DNA of 64,000 bases. It comes from Verrucomicrobia bacterium UBA1200 (GTDB lineage Bacteria; Verrucomicrobiota; Kiritimatiellia; RFP12; UBA1067). How positions within the stretch are numbered: position 1 is the stretch's first letter; every line of letters begins with the position of its first letter. A model generated the notes under the pieces. It did no database searches. It was not told where the DNA came from and saw only the letters and a program-made list of their open reading frames with translations. The position numbers and the translations under genes were made by a program. This document shows, piece by piece, positions 54,964 to 63,800 of this stretch. The stretch spans positions 1 to 64,000 of the forward strand of contig DBXY01000022.1 in assembly GCA_002309765.1 (NCBI GenBank), written 5' to 3'.

Positions 54964-56660
54964 GGCATTTCTTCCTTTCGCGGTAATTTCAGCGACTTTA
55001 TGATCCAAATGCGGTCTATCGCCGGGAGCGGTTCGCTGTCATTGAATAGGCATACTTCGTTAAGCCCCGGCTTCAATTCCACCCGAAAATGGACAACGCC
55101 CTTTTCGTCCTTGGTCCCTTCTGCGCATGCGATCCCGTTGACCCGCGCCGACACAGTCCCGCCTTCGCCCGCCGTCACCACAGACATTCCGTATTCCCCG
55201 CCGTTCTCGCTCCAGACGCGCTCCCAAACAATGGAGTTATCCTTGCGCCCGCCTGCGCCCGCGACGACCATCCCGCCGCTCGCCTTGTCGCTCTCCTCGT
55301 AGTACGCGGTTTTGACTTTCTTCGCATCGTGCAGTTCCTGGTATGCCGGGAGAAAGGCGGTCTCCGCCTCGTAACGCATCCGTTCCAATCGTTTCTCTGT
55401 CTCGACACGGAAGACGCGCGTACCGTGCGGCGGCACGGTTACGTAGAACATACTGCGGAGGCCGTAAAGCGAGCTGTCCACCAAAGACGAGTCGATCTCC
55501 GCCTCGGTAAAATCCCGCTGCGCCGTAAGGTCGCGTACTCGGAGAAGCTTCCCGGCAAGGTCTAGATTCCCAAACGGGCCAAACGCCGCCATAAGCTTCT
55601 TCTCCTTGTCCTCAAGATTGACAAACGCGACGGCCCTCACCGTGCCGAACGGCTTTTCAAGATCACGCACGAGAACGTATGCGTCCCCGTTACGCACCGC
55701 GACATACGCCTGCGGCGCGGCGGTGTCCTGATTGAGCGCGATCAAATCAGTATTTTTGAGGAGCGCGAGTGTCTTGGGTTTCGATTTGAGCTGTTCGAGG
55801 TCACAGCCAATAAGAAGCGGGGAACTCATCAGGCACCACACGGCGAAGTGGGTCTGATCCTCCTCGTCCGTGAACCCGCGCCCGACCTCAAGCATATCCA
55901 TGTCATTATACGCGCCGGGCGCGGCGTAGGCGGAAAGGTATAGATTCTCCTTAATGATCGCCTTAACGCGTCCCCACGTCGGGTTGATGTCCGCGCTGAT
56001 ACGCCAGGAGCTTCCGATTTCGCGCACCCAAGTGCCGGGATAGTTCCAACGGCATACGTTAATCCGAACGCCGGGTTTTACCGAGTCAATGGCCTTGCGG
56101 ATTGCGGTGTACTGGTCGCGCTCGTCAAGCGAAAGATGCTTCGCGTTCTGCCAGCGGTCGCCGCCGCAGAAGTCAATCTTGATGAAGTCGAAGCCAAGCT
56201 CGTTGAAGAAGAATTCCGCGTCCTGCCTCTCGTGCTTGTAGAGACCCACGCCCGAACCCAGCACGTCTTTATCCCAAAAACATCCGCACGTGTCCTCGCC
56301 CGCGTCGGAGTAAATTCCCGCCTTTAGCCCAAGGCCGTGTATATGATCCACGACACCCTTGAGCCCGTTGGGAAAACGCTGCGGATGCGTCTTTAGTTTT
56401 CCTTCGGCGTCGCGTCCGCCGAAATAGCCGTCATCGATATTGACATACCGGTAACCGCACTTGTCCAACCCCAACTCGACCATTAAACTAGCCTGTTTCT
56501 TGATGAGTTCTTCCGAAATGTTCACCCGGTAGGTGTTCCAGCTCGACCATCCCATCGTTGGCGTTTCTACGCCCGACGCTTTTCCGGATGAAATTCCACT
56601 AGCCGCCACACCGTAATATGCGGCAAACAAGAACACGAACGCAACCGGCAAAATTGTCAT
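54960..56660 (-). CDS. GH27 alpha-galactosidase with C-terminal CBM35-like domain
   Basis: A 566-residue exported enzyme. TPTMGWSSWNTYRVNI and YVNIDDGYFGGRD open the GH27 barrel. FDFIKIDFCGGD holds the nucleophile Asp (near 162) and SWRISADINPTW the acid/base Asp (near 220); APGAYNDMDMLEVG is also typical. From about 427 a beta-sandwich (RYEAETAFLP, GGMVVAGAGGRKDNSIVWERVWSENGGEYGMSV) resembles CBM35. It cleaves alpha-linked galactose (or N-acetylgalactosamine). Start chosen at 56660 for the GGGAGG site six bases upstream. It has its own promoter, with a palindrome further upstream. Confidence 0.9.
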   Translation of the reverse strand: MTILPVAFVFLFAAYYGVAASGISSGKASGVETPTMGWSSWNTYRVNISEELIKKQASLMVELGLDKCGYRYVNIDDGYFGGRDAEGKLKTHPQRFPNGLKGVVDHIHGLGLKAGIYSDAGEDTCGCFWDKDVLGSGVGLYKHERQDAEFFFNELGFDFIKIDFCGGDRWQNAKHLSLDERDQYTAIRKAIDSVKPGVRINVCRWNYPGTWVREIGSSWRISADINPTWGRVKAIIKENLYLSAYAAPGAYNDMDMLEVGRGFTDEEDQTHFAVWCLMSSPLLIGCDLEQLKSKPKTLALLKNTDLIALNQDTAAPQAYVAVRNGDAYVLVRDLEKPFGTVRAVAFVNLEDKEKKLMAAFGPFGNLDLAGKLLRVRDLTAQRDFTEAEIDSSLVDSSLYGLRSMFYVTVPPHGTRVFRVETEKRLERMRYEAETAFLPAYQELHDAKKVKTAYYEESDKASGGMVVAGAGGRKDNSIVWERVWSENGGEYGMSVVTAGEGGTVSARVNGIACAEGTKDEKGVVHFRVELKPGLNEVCLFNDSEPLPAIDRIWIIKSLKLPRKEEMP

Positions 56661-56694
56661 AGGCCACCTCCCTTTCATTGTTAAAAGTGTTTTT

Positions 56695-56724
56695 ATTGTA
56701 ACAACTGGCTCGTATCCCGCGCAA
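56695..56724 (-). promoter_or_regulatory. Promoter of the GH27-DUF4832 pair
   Basis: On the minus strand TTGCGC (56724-56719) and TACAAT (56700-56695) with an 18-bp spacer; leader about 30 nt with a GGGAGG site. Confidence 0.5.
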
Positions 56725-56748
56725 GCCAATTTACCGACAAGAAAAAAA

Positions 56749-56762
56749 TTAGATTAATCTAA
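56749..56762. promoter_or_regulatory. Perfect 14-bp palindrome upstream of the GH27 promoter
   Basis: TTAGATTAATCTAA is a perfect palindrome 25 bp upstream of the -35 box. It lies where an activator or repressor could bind, and equally close to the plus-strand promoter at 56772-56801. Confidence 0.45.
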
Positions 56763-56807
56763 CTTTTATACTTGCACAACCTCAGCGGATTATGCTATCT
56801 TACCCGC

Positions 56808-56875
56808 GTTCTCCGCAAATTGTAACAACAAGCACCCCGCCCCGTTCCTTTCTCCTTGGGAACGGGGCGCTTTTT
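56808..56875 (+). ncRNA. Possible short terminated RNA
   Basis: On the plus strand TTGCAC (56772-56777), an 18-bp spacer and TATCTT (56796-56801) could start a transcript near 56808. Only 30 bp later an 11-bp stem (CGCCCCGTTCC, 56838-56848, with its complement 56859-56869) is followed by GCTTTTT. The product would be about 68 nt with no reading frame. No known RNA family was recognised. The promoter is weak and the hairpin may instead serve the minus-strand Sel1 gene. Confidence 0.3.
56838..56875 (+). terminator. Rho-independent terminator (strongest on plus strand)
   Basis: An 11-bp GC-rich stem with a 10-nt loop followed by TTTTT at 56871-56875. Read on the minus strand it lies 28 bp after the Sel1-protein stop, but there the following bases (GGGGTGCTTGTTGTT) are a poorer U-run. 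Confidence 0.6.
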
Positions 56876-56896
56876 GAAAACTTTTCGTTGAAAAAA

Positions 56897-58420
56897 TTAC
56901 TCCGGTTTCCCCAGCGGGTCGGCACCGTGCGCCTCCAGAATCTCATTCACTTTCGCCACGTCGTAGATTTTGGACATGACGCAGGCGTTCACGATTATGT
57001 CATCGAGCAAATAATCGGAAAGCGCGTACCCTGCCGATTCCAGAAAACCGCAGAACTCCGGCATTTCCAGTTTGAGCGCCAAGGCGAGCGAGACCGCTGT
57101 TGGTTTGGAAACCGGACGCAATTCGTTGCTTACAATGGCCGAATACGTCTTGCGGCTCACGTGCGCGGCGCGGTAGACGCTCGGGGCATCGCCGTTAAAA
57201 CGGTCGCGCACGAAGATAATCAACCGGGCGGCGAAAGACGGGTTCGGGCTATTAAGATTGGGTGTCCGCACCGTCTCGCGGCTAGCGGGCGGCGGGACAA
57301 CCGTCCCCTCCGGCACCTGTTCCTTCAACCACTCCGTCCAATCTTCTTCCGGCTCTTCTTCTGGTTCTTCCTTCGGCTTCTTACGCCGATCTGGAACATT
57401 GATCGAGAAATCGTAATATAATTTGGGGTAAACATCCTGCCGTTGCGCCCGCTCCTCATACAATAAAATGAGCAATTCAGCGCACAACCGTTCGGGCGAC
57501 ACATCATTTCCCGCTGCGGCAACGGCTTTTTTCGCCTTCGGGTGCCCGGCCTCCGCCGCCAGCAACAGCCATTTCGAACACTTATCGGCATCCATCGGAT
57601 AATCATCGTCTTGGGCGAACATACAAGCCAAAACATAGCGCGAGCCGCCATCGCCTCTGTCCGCTGCGACTCCATACCATTTCTCCGCGTCAGCCTTGTC
57701 CTTCAACACTTTGGCACGATCATACGAACCGTCCGGCAAACGCCACCCACCGCCGATTCCTTCACGCAGCAGGCGCGCGTAGTTCCGTATCCCCTGAAAA
57801 CAGCCGCCCGCAGCCGATTTCCCATACCATTCGCGCATGGCGGCCTCTTTGGATTCGACCCCGAAATGCTCTTTAAGAAAAGTTTCATCGATCAGAGGAT
57901 GGCCTTTCTCATCGATATAGGGAAGCCCTTTTTCGCAGATTATTCCCACCGAATTTTGCGCCCGCGCGTTACCCGCCTTGGCATCTTCAAACATCTTATC
58001 GACTACGCACATAAACCTGTCAATCCGCAACGCCCCGCCATCGTTCGCGTAGCCGGACAATATCTCCTCATCGGCAAGATTTCTTGCGTCGCATAGCAGC
58101 CTGCAATACGGCACGATCCAGCCGTCGCCCTCATACCAGGCGGAACGCTTCATGAACGTGTCATAATCCTGCCGGTCGAACCATTCCACGCAGTTGCGCT
58201 CATCCTCCGTCATCCAAGCCGTCCCTTCGGCGGTCGCCAATGCGTATCCGTTGGGATTAGGCTGTTTCCGGAGTTCATCTAGCCGCCGGTCGTATTCGGC
58301 CTTTTCGACGGCCAGAAAATTGCTTCGCGCCGCTTCCAACTCCCGGCATCCCCGTTTCGCCTCACCATACTGGTCAAATTCGTCATAGTCTTCGTCAAAA
58401 TCATCAAAGTCATCATACAT
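56897..58420 (-). CDS. Sel1-repeat protein with C-terminal HTH-like domain
   Basis: A 507-residue cytoplasmic protein. It opens with a very acidic stretch (MYDDFDDFDEDYDEFDQYG). Residues about 145-295 contain Sel1/TPR-like repeats (AKAGNARAQNSVGIICEKG, AEKWYGVAADRGDGGSRYVLACMFA, WLLLAAEAGHPKAKKAV). A charged linker (KKPKEEPEEEPEED) follows. The last 110 residues (SVYRAAHVSRKTYSAIVSNE, SKPTAVSLALALKLEMPEFCGFLESAGYALS) resemble the XRE-like C-terminal domain often fused to macro-domain or similar proteins in gut bacteria. Start ATG at 58420. Its flanks are a helicase fragment and transposase copies, so it sits in an accessory patch. Role unknown. Confidence 0.65.
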   Translation of the reverse strand: MYDDFDDFDEDYDEFDQYGEAKRGCRELEAARSNFLAVEKAEYDRRLDELRKQPNPNGYALATAEGTAWMTEDERNCVEWFDRQDYDTFMKRSAWYEGDGWIVPYCRLLCDARNLADEEILSGYANDGGALRIDRFMCVVDKMFEDAKAGNARAQNSVGIICEKGLPYIDEKGHPLIDETFLKEHFGVESKEAAMREWYGKSAAGGCFQGIRNYARLLREGIGGGWRLPDGSYDRAKVLKDKADAEKWYGVAADRGDGGSRYVLACMFAQDDDYPMDADKCSKWLLLAAEAGHPKAKKAVAAAGNDVSPERLCAELLILLYEERAQRQDVYPKLYYDFSINVPDRRKKPKEEPEEEPEEDWTEWLKEQVPEGTVVPPPASRETVRTPNLNSPNPSFAARLIIFVRDRFNGDAPSVYRAAHVSRKTYSAIVSNELRPVSKPTAVSLALALKLEMPEFCGFLESAGYALSDYLLDDIIVNACVMSKIYDVAKVNEILEAHGADPLGKPE

Positions 58421-58555
58421 AGCCCAAGCCCCTTTCGTTAGGGATTCAGTAGTCAAGCCCGCTAAATCAGCATAATGCCTCCGCATTTAGTTCGATAAGG
58501 ACAATTTACCATAATCTCGTCCCGAATCGCAAGTGAATCCGTCCACATCCTCTCG

Positions 58556-58852
58556 TTAGGCGGATACCGTATCGCCAGTCTGTTCCAGACTGTCCAGCAG
58601 CCTGGACGAATAGACGCCGCAACGCATCGCTGTCCTGTCTCCGACCACGACCAGCTTTTGTTTGGCGCGCGAACACGCGACACACCAAATATGCATGGCA
58701 TCGCTTCTGGAAATGAAGTTGCTCGCCGGATTCACCAAGTCGAAGAACACGACGTCCGCTTCGCTGCCCTGGGAACTGTGAACGGTTGATGCGCGAAGCG
58801 TGACGTCGCGCCCGGCTTTCACCCTTTTAAGGTACGGCGCGTAAATTTTCAA
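58556..58852 (-). pseudogene. Fragment of a superfamily 1 (UPF1-like) helicase
   Basis: About 98 codons encode only the C-terminal helicase motifs: TLRASTVHSSQGSEADVVFFDLV (motif V region) and WCVACSRAKQKLVVVGD (motif VI). The first possible start is a TTG at 58852, and an in-frame TAG lies 24 bp (eight codons) upstream of it. The ATPase core is missing, so it is a truncated remnant of a DNA2/NAM7-type helicase. The adjacent transposase copies suggest how the rest was lost. Confidence 0.65.
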
Positions 58853-59149
58853 TGAAAAACAGCAAACCGTCGACTACCCCCTTTCGTCAAATACTGTCCC
58901 GTGTTATAATGGAGGCATGAAAATTACAAGAGTAACCTCAGCCAAGTACATCGGGATGAAAAGGCAGGCCTTATGGCGAAAAGAGCCGGGCTATGTGTAC
59001 TGGAGCTGCGCCACAGGGTGAAGAAACTGTTTCGCCGCATATGCCGCAGGCAGAATGAGTTCGCGGCTGAAGCGGGGCAACGCGCAAATCGCTACCACTC
59101 CAGCCTTCGATGTCGCTTTCAAATTAATGTTCGTTATTGGCCATTCCAA
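58853..59149. other. Region without a convincing gene
   Basis: A possible 34-codon plus-strand frame (58917-59021, ATG preceded by GGAGG) begins MKITRVTSAKYIGMKRQALW, but it has no recognised homology and a TATAAT immediately before its ribosome site is out of place. Otherwise nothing was seen. The stretch lies between the helicase fragment and the decayed transposase. Confidence 0.35.
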
Positions 59150-59410
59150 GAGCCTCCTTTGGCGACCGCCTCGCGTATGAGGCGGTCGCTTAGTTTTGGA
59201 ACGCGCTTGTAGGAGATATAGGCGCGCGAGCACTGTACCTGAACGATGTTAGGCGAGTCGAGAAGAAAGGATGGCCGAGAAATGGGCTTCTAAGCTCGGC
59301 GTTGCCGCGCCGAGTACTGAACAGAAAGGCTGATCCTGTGCTTGGCGCATCGGCTGCTTTACATGAATAATAAAATGCACATGACTGGGCATTACCTGGA
59401 TAATTATGCT
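59150..59410 (-). pseudogene. Deleted copy of the Y1/HUH transposase
   Basis: Three blocks match the intact transposase at 59499-60707. 59161-59188 matches its 3' end, 59193-59340 matches 59953-60118, and 59345-59410 matches the HUH region near 60350-60415 (IIQVMPSHVHFIIHV is still readable). The parts between are missing, so the copy arose by internal deletions and carries base changes. It keeps the 3' hairpin CGACCGCCTC-gcgtat-GAGGCGGTCG (59163-59188) and a CTCGGCG hairpin (59295-59314). Confidence 0.75.
59163..59188. repeat. 3'-end hairpin of the decayed transposase copy
   Basis: Perfect 10-bp inverted repeat (CGACCGCCTC / GAGGCGGTCG) with loop gcgtat. The same stem with loop gcgcac is at 59516-59541 in the intact copy. 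Stem conservation with loop change suggests a selected structure. Confidence 0.7.
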
Positions 59411-59498
59411 ATTCGACAATGATCCTGATGGGACAGCGGCTATCAGAAAACTCACAAACAACGGGGTGCCAAGTTACGGTTAAAAGTTAACGCAAGAG

Positions 59499-60707
59499 TC
59501 AAGTGCCTCTTTTGGCGACCGCCTCGCGCACGAGGCGGTCGATGTCCTTGGGCTGCATGCCTCTGTAGTTTATCTCGGCCGCGCCATCGCCCGCAATCAG
59601 CTGGGCGATGCGATTTAGTGCACATGCATCGAAGCGGGTCATCGGCTTCTCCGCCGTGGAATAGGGCCAAGCAGCGGGAGCGAGCAAAAGAAGCTTGCCG
59701 TTCGCCGTCTTGTCGAAGAGCTTGCCACCGGGTTTGTAAAGCGGCGAAAAGCCCATGTTCCGAAGTGCAATCACCGGCAACGACGCAGCGAAGGCAAGTC
59801 GCGCGATTTCGCGCTCGCCGTCAGAGATACAAGGTGAAATCAAAACCGCTCCGTGCTTTGCAGCGGCGAGCAGTTCATCGCGTTTCTCTTCAAATTCGGG
59901 TGCGGTCTTTTCTATAATCGGAACGCCAGCGGCATCGCGGGAAATCTTGTGCCCACCGCCCGGTTTTGGAACGCGCTTGTAGGCGAGGTAAGCGCGCGAG
60001 CACTGCACCTGAATGATGTTAGGCGAGTCGAGAAGAAAGAGATTGCCGATGGCCGAGAAATGGGCCTCTAAGCTCGGCGCTGTCGCGCCGAGTACTGAAC
60101 AGATAGACCGATCCTGTGCCGAAACCGGCCGTTTCAAGCACAAATCATTCCTCACCATAAACAGCTCGGGGAAAAGTTGTTTTACCGCTAGGCGGCGCGG
60201 ATTATCGCGAAGGTAGGTAAACATCGCATCGAGCTGGCTCTCGTGAAAGAGAATTGTATCTTGAAACCCCTCTGCCCAAAGGCCGCCCTTGCCAATGGCG
60301 GCTTTTGAACTGCCCGCCTTGAAACCCGCTATCGCCTGACCAAGAGGCCGCGCCATCGGCTGCCTTACATGAATGATAAAATGTACATGATCGGGCATTA
60401 CCTGAATAAAAAGCGGCTTGATTTCGGGGTGATGCTCGCCGATTCTCATAAACTCGCCCTTGACCGTCTCGCCAGCCGGGGTAAGAGCGATGTCTGCCGC
60501 TAAACTTGGCGCTCCCGCGCCAAGCACAGAACAAGCCACTGCCGTGGCAGGCATTGAACTGAGCGCTCGGTCTATCACCAGCCGCCCCAACGCCTTTGAC
60601 TTGCGATCAGCCAAGACAAGCGTAATCTGGTAAATGCAAGGCTGGCGGTAATCCCAGCTTCTGCAGCGCCTTAGCATTGAATGCTTAGTCTCTAGCCTTA
60701 TCGCCAT
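59499..60707 (-). CDS. REP-associated-type Y1/HUH tyrosine transposase
   Basis: A 402-residue transposase. PDHVHFIIHV (His107 and His109) is the HUH metal motif and AMFTYLRDNPRR gives the catalytic Tyr165 with the NP motif that follows it in this family. SWDYRQPCIYQITLVLADRKSKALG is the usual opening. A long C-terminal extension (about 240-402: HGAVLISPCISDGEREIA, RNMGFSPLYKPGGKLFD, LLLAPAAWPYS) is known in one RAYT-like subfamily. Two inserts, CSVLGAGAPSL (59-69) and CSVLGATAPSL (203-213), are encoded by hairpin-forming DNA in variable loops. All catalytic residues are intact. GGAGAAGG precedes the ATG. It may mobilise the palindromes in this genome. Confidence 0.85.
   Translation of the reverse strand: MAIRLETKHSMLRRCRSWDYRQPCIYQITLVLADRKSKALGRLVIDRALSSMPATAVACSVLGAGAPSLAADIALTPAGETVKGEFMRIGEHHPEIKPLFIQVMPDHVHFIIHVRQPMARPLGQAIAGFKAGSSKAAIGKGGLWAEGFQDTILFHESQLDAMFTYLRDNPRRLAVKQLFPELFMVRNDLCLKRPVSAQDRSICSVLGATAPSLEAHFSAIGNLFLLDSPNIIQVQCSRAYLAYKRVPKPGGGHKISRDAAGVPIIEKTAPEFEEKRDELLAAAKHGAVLISPCISDGEREIARLAFAASLPVIALRNMGFSPLYKPGGKLFDKTANGKLLLLAPAAWPYSTAEKPMTRFDACALNRIAQLIAGDGAAEINYRGMQPKDIDRLVREAVAKRGT
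59516..59541. repeat. 3'-end hairpin inside the transposase gene
   Basis: Perfect 10-bp inverted repeat with a 6-nt loop in the last codons of the transposase (encodes DRLVREAV). Shared with the decayed copy at 59163-59188. Candidate recognition hairpin for the HUH enzyme. Confidence 0.6.
60073..60092. repeat. In-frame palindromic insert 2 of the transposase gene
   Basis: CTCGGCGC-tgtc-GCGCCGAG, a perfect 8-bp stem with a 4-nt loop, followed by TACTGAACAG. On the minus strand it encodes part of CSVLGATAPSL. A similar hairpin is at 60505-60524 and a decayed one at 59295-59314. Confidence 0.7.
60505..60524. repeat. In-frame palindromic insert 1 of the transposase gene
   Basis: CTTGGCGC-tccc-GCGCCAAG, a perfect 8-bp stem with a 4-nt loop, followed by CACAGAACA. 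It encodes CSVLGAGAPSL in the same frame as insert 2, although the stems differ by compensating bases (T-A for C-G). Confidence 0.7.
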
Positions 60708-60767
60708 ACGCCTTCTCCAAGTTTCTGGTGATTTACAAAATCAAACGTTTACGTTTCATTTTCCTTT

Positions 60768-60804
60768 CAAAAGAAACGGCGGGCCGCTTTCGCAGTCCGC
60801 CGTT
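60768..60804 (-). terminator. Rho-independent terminator of the right-hand giant gene
   Basis: On the minus strand an AACGGCGG / CCGCCGTT stem with an inner CTGC-GAAA-GCGG stem-loop (GNRA tetraloop) is followed by TCTTTTG. It begins 22 bp after the stop codon at 60826. Confidence 0.8.
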
Positions 60805-60825
60805 TTGTTCAGCTATCCAAGCTTG

Positions 60826-63800
60826 TTACAGCAAGATAACGCAGGTGCCCTTCGGGTGCTTGTTACGCAACCAAAGCTTACCGTCCTCGATGACCAGCGA
60901 GAAGTCCTCGGAATAGTCTTTGCCCATAGCGTCAATTACCGAAATCCCCACCTCGGCAGCGGCTTCTTCGGTAAGCCCGAGCGGAGCCGGAGCGAGTTTG
61001 TAGATGGAGCGGGTCGGCTCATCGTCGAACAGCGCCCTAATGTTCTTCAACCCGGCCAGCGTCAAAGGATCGGCATTCAAGAACGACACCGTGTTCTCCA
61101 GCTTGCCGTCAACCACCTCGCCGGAGATTTCCCAGCAGTTGTCTTCGCCGGTGAAGCGGAACGGGCCAGAGAACGTGCCGGCGCCCTTAATAGTGCCGTA
61201 TATCGGGCAGAAGCCGTTTTCGCGAGGAGCGTTAACCAGCGTGGATCCGGCGGCAAGATCGATATCACCGCCCAGACCGGGCTGCTCGAACTTCTGCGCC
61301 ATACCTGCTGTGTAGGCAATCGGCAGATAACGCTCATCGAACGCATTGTAGACTCCGCCGTTCACACTGAACATGAGCGCACAAGTAGTGTTGCCGTTGG
61401 CGTCGGAGAGGCCGCCGCCCGAACCGCCGCTAGTGTTGGACGAGTTGTCGCCGAGCCGGATGTCAAACTTGTGCCAGCCCGCGCGGAGCGTAATGTTTCC
61501 GGTGACCGTTGCGCAGTTCGCAGTGACCTTGAAAAGACGGCGGCCATCGACATCGAGCGCGATCTGGTCGTCGAAACTTCCCTGGAAGGTCCAGTTGCCT
61601 TCCTGCTCCGGCTCCACCTTGAAGTAGCCGTCGAAGCGTGAGCATGCGCCTGCGAGCGGTGCGTTGGTGCCAGTCGAAAACTTCACATTCATGATCTGAA
61701 GCGAATTCGTCACAACATCAATCGCGGCGTACTTGCTTTCGTCAACCGTATCGTAAATAGCGAGGTTGCTCGTGGGGTTGATGTACTTGCGCCACCTCAC
61801 GCTCGTGCGGGCGGAGGTCTCCGAACGCATCCGCATCGGCACGGTCGTGCTGTCGAACGGTGCGTAATCCGCCGGCCAGTTGCCGTTACCGTTTCCGCCG
61901 ACCTTGAACCAGATGCCGTTCTGCTTGGCGACATCGCCGCTGTCGGTCATCGGGCCGATAGTCTGGTTGGCTTCGCCGGTGTAGATGGAGATCATGAACT
62001 TATGCCAACCCTCCGTCAGGTCGATGTTGTAGATGTTTCCGTTATTCGGCCCGAGGCGCGAAAGCTCCGTTCCGTCAATGTGGATACCGAAGTGCGTTTG
62101 GTTGCGCTGCGCGAAGTACCACTTGCCAACCTGCTCGGCGCTCACGTAGAACTCGCCGAAGTAGTTGAAGCCGGAACCGTTTCCGTACTTCACATCATTG
62201 ATCTTCGACGCCGGCCGGTTGAAGTAGGTCAACGATGTCGCGACATGCGACGACATCGGCGTCCCGGCGTTGAAGGCGGGCTGCATGACGTTCCAGGCAT
62301 TGTCGTGCCAAGTCCAGGCGACGAACTCAACCATATTCGTACCCGCGATGTCCAGCGTTGCCGCCGCATTCTCGGCGAGCGTGAGACCGCCCGCGAAACC
62401 GGCAGCGTTGCTGAGATCGACCGTACCAGTCGATTCGACTGTCCACTTGCCGAACGGAATACCCTGGATACCGGCGCGATCCGGCCCGAACGAACCATTG
62501 CCCGTCAGCGTGACATCGCTTGCGCCAGCGAGGCCCGTGCCCCACTTCACGCTCTTGCCGTTCAGATCGAACGTGACATTGCCGCCCTTGGCGGGGCTGC
62601 CGAACGTCGCGGTCATACCGGCCTTGCCGATGTTGAAGTTGGCCGCCGCACGCAGCGTGCCGCTATCCATGTTGAAGACGGTACGCATCGGATCTGTCCA
62701 AGCCTCGCTGATACCGTCCGAGCCGATCTCAAGAAGGCCGTCCCTGAACGTGAGCGAACCCGCGTAGTAGTGCGAGCCGACCCAGTTGGCGTAAAGCCCC
62801 TTGGTGACGATGTGCGTGTTTTCGCCGGTAACGGTCAGATTGCCGCGACCGTTGCCGGTGCCGATCTCGAACCGGTTAGCCGAGAAGTTGAGATCGTTAG
62901 CGCGGATGTCAACGATAGGCCCGGCCCTGAGCGTCTTGACGTTCGGGCCTTGCGAGAAGAACTTGTCGATGAGGCCGCTGACGGTGACACCGTCGATCTC
63001 GGCGGAGGCACTCGGATGTAAGAAGAACGTAGCGGTATTACCGCTATTCGCCGTAACCGAGAGTTTGTTCTTGCCGAACTTCGGCATCCCGTAGCCGTCA
63101 TTGTTCATGCCGAGCACGAGACCGGTCCCGCCAGAGAGCGTCACATCCAAAGCGCTGTCGCCCCAATCCTGGTTACCGGTGGTCCAGTAATACCCGCCCG
63201 TGACCTCCACGCGCGAATCGCCCGTCACCGTCGGGGCGAAGTTGTGGAAATCAGTACTGAGGCGCATGACCGGATTACCCTCGTTCACAAGAGGCGCGTC
63301 CAAATAGTGGCCGTTCTTCTGCACCAAGACCGTCCCCTTGTTCGTCATCGGTTCACGATAGCGAGTCGTCGCGCCGCCGCCCATCGTGAGCGTTGCACCG
63401 TCGGAGACAGTGACGGATGTATCGACATACGATGTGCCGGAATCGTTACCAATGTAGGCTTTGTCGCCCACAACCACCAGACCGCCGACGTTCCACTTGC
63501 CGCTCGAACCCCACATCGAAAGGGCACCAGCCAGCTCGATGCCGTTCGGGATGTTCAGCGTGAAGGCGCTGCCTTCCGGAGTGTAACACCCCTCTTCCGC
63601 GATCACCATCTTGCCAACCGATATCGGGCCGTGGACGTTGAGTCCGCGCGTCCTACTGATCGCGCTGTTTTTGATGGTCAGCGTGGCGTCTTCCGGACCC
63701 GTGATTGAGTTCTTGGTGCCGCCACGGATATCGATACGGCTTACGCCGCCGATCGTAGCGTCACCCGTAAGAATCACTTCATTGATCGGCGAACCCCAAT

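Noticed and set aside
58917..59021. Small plus-strand gene of 34 codons with GGAGG site
   Set aside because: No homology recognised, and the only TATAAT is directly adjacent to the ribosome site, which would place the transcript start at the ATG itself.
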